10,112 bases of DNA, taken from assembly GCA_003151655.1 (NCBI GenBank), contig PLYB01000145.1, forward strand, positions 5,357 to 15,468, read 5' to 3'. The notes beneath the pieces are model-generated. The model did not search any database. It was not told where the DNA came from and saw only the letters and a list, made by a program, of their open reading frames with translations. Numbering within the stretch: the first letter of the stretch is position 1; each line of letters begins with the position of its first letter. The DNA comes from Gallionellaceae bacterium. GTDB taxonomy: Bacteria; Pseudomonadota; Gammaproteobacteria; Burkholderiales; Gallionellaceae. Made by a program: the position numbers and the translations under genes. Positions 1 to 6,357 of the stretch are shown here, in pieces.

Positions 1-852
1 GGTCTCGGCATGATGGAATGCAAAAAGGCGCTGACGGAAACTGACGGCGACTTTAAAGCGGCAGAAGAATTACTGCGTATCAAGAGCGGCGCAAAAGCCA
101 GCAAGGCGGCATCGCGTGTGACAGCCGAAGGTGTGGTTGGCGCGTTCATTAGCACCGACGGCAAAGCCGGTGCGGTTGCCGAAGTAAACTGCGAAACAGA
201 CTTCGTGGCGAAGAATGATGACTTCGTGGCATTTGCCAAGAATGTGGCTGAGATTGTTGCGAAAAGCAATCCTGCTGATCTTGACGCATTGTCGGCTCTG
301 CCTATGGCTTCCTCTACTGTAGAGGAGACTCGCAAGGCGCTGGTGATGAAGCTGGGCGAGAATGTAACAATTCGCCGTATGGCACGTTATGAAACATCAA
401 CTGGCAAGCTGGCCAGCTACCTGCACGGCAGCAAGATCGGTGTGTTGTTGAGCTACACCGGCGGCGACGAAACATTGGGTCGCGATCTGGCTATGCACAT
501 TGCGGCCAGCAAGCCGAAGTCGGTTGATGCAACGGGCGTGAACCCTGAAGACATCGCCACTGAGCGTCGCATTGCTATCGAGAAGGCGAAGGAAGCCGGC
601 AAGCCTGAAGCTATGCTGGAGAAGATCGCCGAAGGTACGGTGCAGAAGTTCCTCAAGGACGTGACATTGCTGGGTCAAGTATTTGTTAAGGCAGAAGACG
701 GCAAGCAAACCATTGAACAATTGCTGAAGAGCAAGGGCGCTACTGTGACCGCGTTCCAGATGTTCGTGGTAGGTGAGGGTATCGAGAAGAAGGTTGAAGA
801 TTACGCGGCAGAAGTTGCTGCGACTATTGCTGCTGCAACCAAGAAAGACTAA
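1..852 (+). CDS. tsf: Elongation factor Ts (EF-Ts), 5' partial
   Basis: EF-Ts is the cytoplasmic nucleotide exchange factor that releases GDP from EF-Tu so that it can bind GTP and aminoacyl-tRNA again. The reading frame is open from base 1; the first visible residues GLGMMECKKAL align with the end of the N-terminal UBA-like domain of the family, so about 16 residues (start codon included) lie upstream of the window. The ATG at base 10 is internal and is not the start. The EF-Tu-contacting signature TDFVAKN is at visible residues 66-72, and the C-terminal part carries the family-typical VGEGIEKK segment and an AAEVAA helix. 283 residues are visible, so the full protein would be about 299 aa, slightly longer than the E. 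coli protein. rpsB is normally just upstream, outside this window. pyrH follows after 4 bases, with no terminator between them. Identification is secure. Confidence 0.97.
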   Translation, partial: GLGMMECKKALTETDGDFKAAEELLRIKSGAKASKAASRVTAEGVVGAFISTDGKAGAVAEVNCETDFVAKNDDFVAFAKNVAEIVAKSNPADLDALSALPMASSTVEETRKALVMKLGENVTIRRMARYETSTGKLASYLHGSKIGVLLSYTGGDETLGRDLAMHIAASKPKSVDATGVNPEDIATERRIAIEKAKEAGKPEAMLEKIAEGTVQKFLKDVTLLGQVFVKAEDGKQTIEQLLKSKGATVTAFQMFVVGEGIEKKVEDYAAEVAATIAAATKKD

Positions 853-856
853 GCCT

Positions 857-1579
857 ATGTCCAACGCCCCTGCCTACAAACGCGTCCTCCTTAAGCTTTC
901 CGGTGAAGCCTTGATGGGCGATGACAGCTACGGGATCAACCGTACGGTCATCGAACGCATCGTGGCCGAAATAGCGGAAGTGGTGGGTTTGGGTGTGCAG
1001 GTGGCGATTGTGATCGGCGGCGGTAACATCTTCCGCGGTGTGGCTCCGGCTGCGGCGGGGATGGATCGCGCGACTGCCGATTACATGGGCATGTTGGCGA
1101 CAGTAATGAATGCAATGGCACTGCAAGATGCCATGACTCGCGGCGGTGTACCTTGCCGCGTGCAGTCCGCACTAAATCTGGAACAAGTGGCTGAACCGTT
1201 TATTCGTGGCAAAGCTTTGCGTTACCTGGAAGAAGGTAAAGTCGTGATTTTCGCGGCCGGTATCGGCAGTCCGTTCTTTACCACGGATACAGCAGCCGCC
1301 TTGCGCGGCGTGGAGATGGATGCTGAAGTCGTTATTAAAGCAACTAAAGTGGATGGTGTTTATACGGCTGATCCTAAGAAAGATCCGCAAGCGACACGCT
1401 ACCAAAAGGTGAGCTTTGACGAAGCGATTAGCAAAGATTTGAAAGTGATGGATGCGACTGCGTTGACTTTGTGTCGCGATCAGAAGCTGCCCATCATTGT
1501 GTTCAGTATCTTCAAGTCCGGTGCGCTGAAGCGTGTAGTGACCGGCGAAGACGAAGGTACATTGGTTCATTGCGATTGA
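857..1579 (+). CDS. pyrH: UMP kinase (uridylate kinase)
   Basis: PyrH phosphorylates UMP to UDP with ATP in pyrimidine nucleotide synthesis; the bacterial enzyme is a cytoplasmic hexamer of the amino-acid kinase fold. Visible motifs are KLSGEAL at residues 13-19 (phosphate-binding Lys13), GGGNIFRG at 54-61, GSPFFTTDTAA at 137-147 and KATKVDGVYTADP at 161-173. At 240 aa it has the usual family length. I chose the ATG at 857, four bases after the tsf stop, because it gives the standard short N-terminus before YKRVLLKLSGE. A more upstream in-frame ATG at 773 would add 28 basic residues read out of frame through tsf and is unlikely. There is no strong Shine-Dalgarno, only a purine-rich AAGAAAG inside the tsf end, so coupling to tsf translation is plausible. 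Confidence 0.97.
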   Translation: MSNAPAYKRVLLKLSGEALMGDDSYGINRTVIERIVAEIAEVVGLGVQVAIVIGGGNIFRGVAPAAAGMDRATADYMGMLATVMNAMALQDAMTRGGVPCRVQSALNLEQVAEPFIRGKALRYLEEGKVVIFAAGIGSPFFTTDTAAALRGVEMDAEVVIKATKVDGVYTADPKKDPQATRYQKVSFDEAISKDLKVMDATALTLCRDQKLPIIVFSIFKSGALKRVVTGEDEGTLVHCD

Positions 1580-1580
1580 T

Positions 1581-1586
1581 GAGGAG
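1581..1586 (+). promoter_or_regulatory. Ribosome binding site of frr
   Basis: GAGGAG lies 5 bases before the frr ATG at 1592, in the 12-base gap after the pyrH stop. It is one of the two clearest Shine-Dalgarno matches in the window and supports the chosen start. Confidence 0.8.
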
Positions 1587-1591
1587 TTGAA

Positions 1592-2149
1592 ATGATTGCT
1601 GACATCAAAAAAAATGTAGAACAGAAAATGACGAAGTCGCTGGAGTCGCTCAAAGCCGACTTTGCTAAAGTGCGCACCGGACGTGCACACACCGGGATAT
1701 TGGATCATGTTACGGTGGACTATTACGGTAGTTCCACGCTGATTACCCAAGTCGCCAATGTGACGCTGATTGATGCGCGCACCATCGGCGTGCAGCCTTG
1801 GGAAAAGAAGATGATATCGTTGGTAGAAAAAGCGATACGCGATGCAGACCTCGGTTTGAATCCATCGACCAACGGTGACGTGATTCGTGTGCCGATGCCG
1901 ATGTTGACCGAAGAGCGCCGTCGTGACCTGATTAAAGTCGTGCGCAATGAGACAGAGAATGCCAAGGTGGCGATACGCAATGTGCGCCGTGATGCCAATG
2001 AGCAATTAAAAAAATTGCTTAAAGATAAAGAAGTCGGCGAGGACGATGAACGCCGCGCACAGGATGATGTGCAAAAGTTAACGGATCGTTTTGTCATCGA
2101 GATCGATAAGGCGTTGCAAGCCAAAGAAGCGGATCTGTTGGCCGTTTAA
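1592..2149 (+). CDS. frr: Ribosome recycling factor
   Basis: RRF acts with EF-G to split the post-termination ribosome so that its subunits can start again. The protein is 185 aa, exactly the usual length. Visible features are KVRTGRAH at residues 26-33, PWEKKM at 69-74, the VRVPMP-like strand at 98-103, EERRRDLIK at 107-115 and the basic helix segment AIRNVRRDAN at 127-136, which includes Arg132, the position known in E. coli RRF as important for ribosome binding. The long charged helices of domain I occupy both ends. The ATG at 1592 is preceded by GAGGAG. The 49-base gap that follows is the largest in the window, so this may be the end of the translation-gene block, but I see no terminator hairpin with a T-tract there. 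Confidence 0.97.
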   Translation: MIADIKKNVEQKMTKSLESLKADFAKVRTGRAHTGILDHVTVDYYGSSTLITQVANVTLIDARTIGVQPWEKKMISLVEKAIRDADLGLNPSTNGDVIRVPMPMLTEERRRDLIKVVRNETENAKVAIRNVRRDANEQLKKLLKDKEVGEDDERRAQDDVQKLTDRFVIEIDKALQAKEADLLAV

Positions 2150-2198
2150 TTTTACGGTGGCTTAGATCGTCCTTAATTTAGGGTGAAGGTGCTGGCAA
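2150..2198 (+). other. frr-uppS intergenic gap with uppS ribosome binding site
   Basis: This 49-base gap is the longest non-coding stretch in the window. It has no T-tract terminator hairpin. A purine-rich GGGTGAAGGTG at 2181-2191 ends about 8 bases before the uppS ATG and is the likely Shine-Dalgarno region. A weak promoter-like pair (TTTACG at 2151, TAATTT at 2174, spacer 17) can be drawn, but the match to the sigma-70 consensus is poor. Confidence 0.5.
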
Positions 2199-2957
2199 AT
2201 GGCGCTATTTAGAAGTTCTACTCGCACTATCCCTGCATCCCCCGAGGTTCCTCGACACATTGCTATTATCATGGATGGCAATGGTCGCTGGGCAAAACAA
2301 CGCCTGCTTCCCCGTATCGCAGGTCATCAACGCGGTGTCGAAACGGTGCGCGAGATGGTAAAAACCTGTCGCCAACTTGGCGTGGAATACTTGACCTTGT
2401 TCGCGTTCAGCAGCGAGAACTGGCGGCGTCCGGCAGACGAAGTTTCTTTCCTGATGCAGTTGTTCCTGAAAATGCTGGAGCGAGAAGTCAGCAAATTGCA
2501 TGAAAATAATGTGCGTCTGAAAATCATCGGCGATCTGAGTCGCTTCGATGAACAGCTCAGGCAATACATAACGGATGCTGAAAAATTAACCTCGGCCAAT
2601 GACGGGCTTACACTAACCATTGCGGCGAACTACGGTGGGCGTTGGGACATCATGCACGCAGTGGAAGGCTTGTGGAAAGCGCATCCGGAGATGCAAGGTA
2701 ATTTTGCCGAAGAAGATCTGGAGCCCTACCTATCCATGCACTATGCGCCGGAACCGGACTTGTTTATTCGCACCGGCGGTGAGCAACGCATCAGCAATTT
2801 CTTGCTCTGGCAACTGGCCTATACCGAGTTGTACTTTACTGAAATACTTTGGCCGTCGTTTGACCGTGCCGCGTTGGAAGCCGCTATCCAATCTTACCAA
2901 AAACGTGAACGCCGTTTCGGGCGAACCAGCGAGCAACTTACCGAGAATCAATCCTAA
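2199..2957 (+). CDS. uppS: Undecaprenyl diphosphate synthase (cis-prenyltransferase)
   Basis: UppS (IspU) condenses eight isopentenyl diphosphates onto farnesyl diphosphate in cis to make the C55 lipid carrier precursor for peptidoglycan and surface polysaccharides. It works at the cytoplasmic face of the membrane. Visible motifs are HIAIIMDGNGRWAK at residues 20-33 with catalytic Asp26, FSSENW at 70-75, NYGGRWD at 144-150 and RTGGEQRISNFLLWQ at 191-205, all signatures of the cis-prenyltransferase family. At 252 aa it has the normal length. The N-terminal 17 residues before the core are variable in this family. The stop and the cdsA start overlap as TAATG. In E. coli dxr lies between frr and uppS; here uppS follows frr directly. 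Confidence 0.97.
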   Translation: MALFRSSTRTIPASPEVPRHIAIIMDGNGRWAKQRLLPRIAGHQRGVETVREMVKTCRQLGVEYLTLFAFSSENWRRPADEVSFLMQLFLKMLEREVSKLHENNVRLKIIGDLSRFDEQLRQYITDAEKLTSANDGLTLTIAANYGGRWDIMHAVEGLWKAHPEMQGNFAEEDLEPYLSMHYAPEPDLFIRTGGEQRISNFLLWQLAYTELYFTEILWPSFDRAALEAAIQSYQKRERRFGRTSEQLTENQS

Positions 2958-3781
2958 TGCTTAAGCAACGCATCATCACGGCAATTATTTTGTTCGTACT
3001 ATTTCTGGCTGCGGTTTTTTCCTTGCCTGCATTTGGCTGGACTATATTGGTTGGTTTGATGATTTGGCAGGGCGCGGCGGAATGGGCGCGTCTGTCCAAT
3101 TTGGCTAACCGCATGGTAATTATCTATTGCGCAGCCACGCTAATATTGATGCTCGGCATGCTGTGGCTGGATGCCAGCGTTGTGGCTGGAGGGGTGCTGT
3201 TACCCCATTTGTTCTGGTATGTTGCTTCCGTTCTGTTATGGGTGCTGGTTGTGCCTGTCTGGATGTTTTCAGGTTGGCATGTGCGAAATCGCTGGCTGAT
3301 GGCATTGGTCGGCTGGGTAGTGTTGCTGCCGACCGGATTGGCCATGCTTGATTTGCGTAGCACCAGTCCGTGGGTTTTGTTAGCCGTGATGTTCGTGGTG
3401 TGGTTGGCGGATACGGCAGCCTATTTTTCCGGCAGAAAATTCGGTAAACATAAACTGGCACCGTCCATCAGCCCGGGAAAAACATGGGAAGGCGTATTCG
3501 GTGCTTTGGTGTTTGTCACGATCTATGTTTCGGTGATCGGTTGGGGCACCGGCCTGATTAAAAATTATGCCATGTTCGCGGGTGTCATTGTTATTTCCTG
3601 GTTCTGGGTTGCACTGTCGGTGATGGGCGATCTGTTCGAGTCGGCGATCAAACGCCAAGCGGGGGTCAAAGATAGCGGCACCTTGTTGCCCGGACACGGC
3701 GGTTTGCTGGATCGGATCGATGCGCTGACCTCGACCTTGCCTTTCGTCGCGCTAGTGCTGATCTTGCAGAAGCTCGCATGA
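2957..3781 (+). CDS. cdsA: Phosphatidate cytidylyltransferase (CDP-diglyceride synthase)
   Basis: CdsA makes CDP-diacylglycerol from phosphatidic acid and CTP, the branch point for phosphatidylethanolamine, phosphatidylglycerol and cardiolipin. It is an integral inner-membrane enzyme. The 274 aa protein is strongly hydrophobic, with membrane segments around residues 8-24, 27-37, 52-70, 78-104, 112-131, 138-150, 181-199 and 205-221. The cytidylyltransferase signature runs from Ser229 to Asp255, with key pieces SAIKR, KDSGTLLPGHGG and DRID; the conserved WLADTAAYFSGRKFG stretch with Asp151 and the SPGKTWEG block are at 149-179. The ATG overlaps the uppS stop by one base (TAATG), which suggests translational coupling. 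The stop overlaps the dxr start as ATGA. Confidence 0.97.
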   Translation: MLKQRIITAIILFVLFLAAVFSLPAFGWTILVGLMIWQGAAEWARLSNLANRMVIIYCAATLILMLGMLWLDASVVAGGVLLPHLFWYVASVLLWVLVVPVWMFSGWHVRNRWLMALVGWVVLLPTGLAMLDLRSTSPWVLLAVMFVVWLADTAAYFSGRKFGKHKLAPSISPGKTWEGVFGALVFVTIYVSVIGWGTGLIKNYAMFAGVIVISWFWVALSVMGDLFESAIKRQAGVKDSGTLLPGHGGLLDRIDALTSTLPFVALVLILQKLA

Positions 3782-5001
3782 GCCATAATATTATATTGGA
3801 CGGACATGTCGGGTTGAAGCCCGACCTACAAAACATCACTGTGCTTGGCTCTACTGGCAGCATCGGTAAGAGCACGCTGGACGTTGTTGCCCGTCACCCT
3901 GACAAATATCAGATATATGCGCTCACCGCCTACCAACAGGATGAGTTGTTGTTTGAGCAATGCACTCGCTTCAAGCCGCGCTTTGCGGTCATGCTGGATG
4001 AACAAGCGTACCAGCGTCTTGCTTTACGGATTTCCACTGCCGGTTTAAAAACAGAAGTGTTATGCGGTGTCGCCGCGCTGGAGCAGGTTTCTGCCGCTGC
4101 CGAAGTGAATGCGGTAATGGCCGCTATCGTGGGAGCAGCCGGTTTGCGGCCCACTTTGGCTGCAGCGCGTGCGGGAAAACGCATTCTATTGGCTAATAAA
4201 GAGACGTTGGTGATGGCTGGTCGCATCTTTATGGATGCGATACGTCAAAGTGGTTCTGTGCTGTTGCCCATCGATAGTGAACACAACGCTATCTTTCAGG
4301 CACTGCCCGATCAATATTCCGGTGACTTGTCAGCCTCCGGCGTGAGCAAAATTTTGCTCACCGCTTCCGGTGGCCCGTTCCGCAACACGTCTTTGGCCGA
4401 TTTGCAGCAAGTTACACCGGATCAGGCATGCGCTCATCCCAATTGGCGTATGGGACGAAAAATATCGGTCGACTCTGCCACGATGATGAACAAGGGGTTG
4501 GAGGTCATTGAGGCGCACTGGTTATTCAATGCGCCTGCGGATGCGATTCAAGTCGTGGTGCATCCGCAAAGCGTGATTCATTCCATGGTGCAATATGTTG
4601 ATGGTTCCGTGCTGGCGCAACTCGGTAACCCGGATATGCGCACGCCTATCGCCTATGGTTTGGCCTATCCGGCGCGTATCAATGCCGGTGTTGCCCCTTT
4701 GGACTTATTCAAGATTGCCCGACTCGATTTTGTCGCTCCTGATTTTGAGCGTTTCCCCTGCCTGATGCTGGCCTATCGCGCTCTGCGCGCAGGCGGAACG
4801 GCTCCCGCATTGATGAATGCCGCGAATGAAGTTGCGGTAGATGCATTCCTGACAAAACGCATCGCATTTCTGGATATTCCGCGTTTGATCGGGGATGTGC
4901 TGGATAAGCTGCCTCATGTTGCGGTGAATGTTTTGGATGATGTATTACTGGCAGACGCGCAAGCGCGTGTTGCAGCACAAGATTGGATCGCACGCTTATG
5001 A
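3778..5001 (+). CDS. dxr: 1-deoxy-D-xylulose 5-phosphate reductoisomerase
   Basis: Dxr (IspC) rearranges and reduces 1-deoxy-D-xylulose 5-phosphate to 2-C-methyl-D-erythritol 4-phosphate with NADPH and a divalent metal. It is the committed step of the MEP isoprenoid pathway and the target of fosmidomycin. Visible motifs are the NADPH-binding GSTGSIGKSTLDV at residues 24-36, LLANKETLVMAG at 137-148, the metal-binding PIDSEHNAIFQ at 164-174 (Asp166, Glu168), SGGPFR at 197-202, HPNWRMG at 220-226 and VDSATMMNKGLEVIEAHW at 231-248 (Asn238, Lys239, Glu242). From the ATG at 3778 it is 407 aa. The core normally starts a few residues before NITVLGSTG, so roughly 16-18 residues here are extra, and residues 10-18 are encoded by a REP-like hairpin. 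In-frame TTG codons at 3796 and 3814 are alternative starts. The ATGA junctions with cdsA and rseP make coupled translation likely. Confidence 0.96.
   Translation: MSHNIILDGHVGLKPDLQNITVLGSTGSIGKSTLDVVARHPDKYQIYALTAYQQDELLFEQCTRFKPRFAVMLDEQAYQRLALRISTAGLKTEVLCGVAALEQVSAAAEVNAVMAAIVGAAGLRPTLAAARAGKRILLANKETLVMAGRIFMDAIRQSGSVLLPIDSEHNAIFQALPDQYSGDLSASGVSKILLTASGGPFRNTSLADLQQVTPDQACAHPNWRMGRKISVDSATMMNKGLEVIEAHWLFNAPADAIQVVVHPQSVIHSMVQYVDGSVLAQLGNPDMRTPIAYGLAYPARINAGVAPLDLFKIARLDFVAPDFERFPCLMLAYRALRAGGTAPALMNAANEVAVDAFLTKRIAFLDIPRLIGDVLDKLPHVAVNVLDDVLLADAQARVAAQDWIARL
3808..3829 (-). repeat. REP-like palindrome with GTAG foot, inside the 5' end of dxr
   Basis: On the minus strand this reads GTAG, then stem GTCGGGC, loop TTCA, stem ACCCGAC: six Watson-Crick pairs plus one G-T/G-U position next to a four-base loop. 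A GTAG or GGAG tetranucleotide at the foot of an imperfect hairpin is the known architecture of REP sequences mobilised by REP-associated tyrosine transposases (RAYT/TnpA-REP). I recall very similar GTAGGTCGGG...CCCGAC units as frequent dispersed repeats in proteobacterial genomes, but only one copy is in this window, so repetition cannot be shown here. The element is read in frame as residues 11-18 (VGLKPDLQ) of the predicted dxr product. No transposase gene is visible nearby. Confidence 0.7.
4342..4361. repeat. Perfect 20-base palindrome within dxr
   Basis: GTGAGCAAAATTTTGCTCAC is its own reverse complement over all 20 bases. In RNA it could form an 8-pair stem with a four-base loop; in DNA it has dyad symmetry like a dimeric regulator site. 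It encodes the VSKILLT segment just before the conserved SGGPFR motif of Dxr, so codon constraint and chance can partly explain it. No T-tract follows, so it is not a terminator. Function is unknown. Confidence 0.45.
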
Positions 5002-6350
5002 CCGTATTAGCATTTCTCGTTGCCATTGTCGTGTTGGTGCTGGTTCACGAACTTGGACACTATTGGGTAGCCCGGCTGTGCAATGTAAAAGTTATCAAGT
5101 TCTCGCTGGGTTTCGGCAAAGCAATTTACGTTAAACGCTTTGCCGGTGGAGAAACTGACTGGGTCATTTCGCTGATCCCGTTGGGGGGCTACGTAAAAAT
5201 GCTGGACGAGCGCGAAGGTGAGGTGCAGCCGAATGAATTGGCGCGCGCCTTTAATCGTCAGCCGGTGCGGCGGCGCATGGCAATTGTAGTGGCCGGGCCG
5301 GTTGCCAATCTGTTGCTGGCAATCGTTTTGTACTTTGCCTTGTTCATGCATGGTGTCCCCGGAGTTAAGCCCATACTGGGGGATGTGCAGCCATCTACGC
5401 CCGCCGCAGTCGCGCAACTTCATGCGCAGGATATGATTATTAGCATCAATGGTCAGCAGACTCCGAGCTGGCAAGAAGTACGTTGGGCGCTGCTGGATCT
5501 TATTTTGCAGCAGCATCAGGCAAATATGGAAATACGCAACGCAGACGGCGTTACGATTTCGAGGATTCTGGACACAAGCTCATTGACCGCAGCTGATCTG
5601 GATAGTGATTTTATCCAAAAGCTCGGCTTGCACCCCTACCAACTTCCAATCTATCCCGTCATCGATAAACTCACCGGTGGTGGAGCAGCACAACGCGCCG
5701 GGTTACAGTCGCAAGACAAAGTGTTGCGCGTAAACGGAGAAACCATTTCCTTGTGGGACGATTTCGTGTCTGTGGTGCGCGGTCATCCGGGTATTGTGCT
5801 GAATGTAGAGGTTGAGCGGGCTGGAGCGGTGCTAACTTTGAGTATTACTCCCGATGCAATCACCGAGAGCGGCAAGCAAATTGGCCGGATAGGGGCATCG
5901 CCGCTAGTTCACCGCTCTGCTTACGACTCGATGCTGACAGAAGTGCATTACTCGCCCCGGGCAGCCTTAAGCGAAGCGGTGCGCAAGACTTGGGAAACAT
6001 CGGCGGTTAGCGTTAAAATGATGTGGAAGATGGTGATGGGCGAGGTCTCCCTGAAGAATTTGAGCGGCCCGATTTCAATTGCCGACTATGCCGGACAATC
6101 AGCACAGATGGGGTTGGGGCCCTACTTGGATTTTCTGGCACTGATCAGCATTAGTCTCGGCGTGTTGAATTTACTTCCCATCCCCTTATTGGATGGTGGA
6201 CATTTGCTGTATTATACGGTCGAGTTGATTAAGGGTAGCCCGGTCTCTGAGAAGATTTGGGAAGCCGGACAGAATATTGGCATTGCGCTATTGGCTACCA
6301 TGATGGTTTTTGCGTTGTATAACGACATAAGCCGCCTGATTTTAGGTTGA
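4998..6350 (+). CDS. rseP: RseP site-2 intramembrane zinc metalloprotease
   Basis: RseP cleaves transmembrane substrates inside the inner membrane, classically the anti-sigma factor RseA after DegS cleavage, which releases sigma-E; it also clears remnant signal peptides. The zinc motif HELGH is at residues 17-21 in the first membrane segment. The second active-site motif NLLPIPLLDGGH is at 391-402 with Asp399. Two PDZ domains lie roughly at 120-210 and 215-290 (VNGETISLWDDF in the second), and conserved LSGPISIA is at 355-362. Membrane segments sit near 3-19, 97-117, 377-395 and 426-441. The ATG at 4998 overlaps the dxr stop as ATGA and gives 450 aa, the same as the E. coli protein; an in-frame TTG at 4983 would add only five residues inside dxr and is less likely. 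Substrates in this organism are inferred. Confidence 0.96.
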   Translation: MTVLAFLVAIVVLVLVHELGHYWVARLCNVKVIKFSLGFGKAIYVKRFAGGETDWVISLIPLGGYVKMLDEREGEVQPNELARAFNRQPVRRRMAIVVAGPVANLLLAIVLYFALFMHGVPGVKPILGDVQPSTPAAVAQLHAQDMIISINGQQTPSWQEVRWALLDLILQQHQANMEIRNADGVTISRILDTSSLTAADLDSDFIQKLGLHPYQLPIYPVIDKLTGGGAAQRAGLQSQDKVLRVNGETISLWDDFVSVVRGHPGIVLNVEVERAGAVLTLSITPDAITESGKQIGRIGASPLVHRSAYDSMLTEVHYSPRAALSEAVRKTWETSAVSVKMMWKMVMGEVSLKNLSGPISIADYAGQSAQMGLGPYLDFLALISISLGVLNLLPIPLLDGGHLLYYTVELIKGSPVSEKIWEAGQNIGIALLATMMVFALYNDISRLILG

Positions 6351-6357
6351 AAAACTA

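Noticed and set aside
310..326. Inverted repeat TCCTCTAC-T-GTAGAGGA inside tsf
   Set aside because: A one-base loop cannot form a normal hairpin at full stem length, and 8-base arms occur about once by chance in 10 kb.
1607..1614. Run of eight A in codons 6-8 of frr, possible slippery site
   Set aside because: The RRF frame is intact and full length, and no downstream structure or alternative product supports programmed frameshifting.
1172..2005. Long open frame on the minus strand (277 codons) opposite pyrH and frr
   Set aside because: It is a shadow of two secure plus-strand genes, has Cys/His/Gln-rich low-quality composition, and spans their junction with no recognisable domain.
2001..2019. 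Inverted repeat AGCAATT-AAAAA-AATTGCT inside frr
   Set aside because: Seven-base AT-rich arms within KK codons; weak in RNA, expected by chance, and no T-tract follows.
2151..2179. Possible sigma-70 promoter before uppS (TTTACG, 17-base spacer, TAATTT)
   Set aside because: Only about 4 of 6 and 3 of 6 bases match the consensus, which is common by chance in AT-rich gaps.
5992..6357. Possible sigma-E promoter for bamA within the end of rseP
   Set aside because: E. coli has such promoters, but I could not find a GGAACTT-like -35 with a TCAAA-like -10 at proper spacing here.
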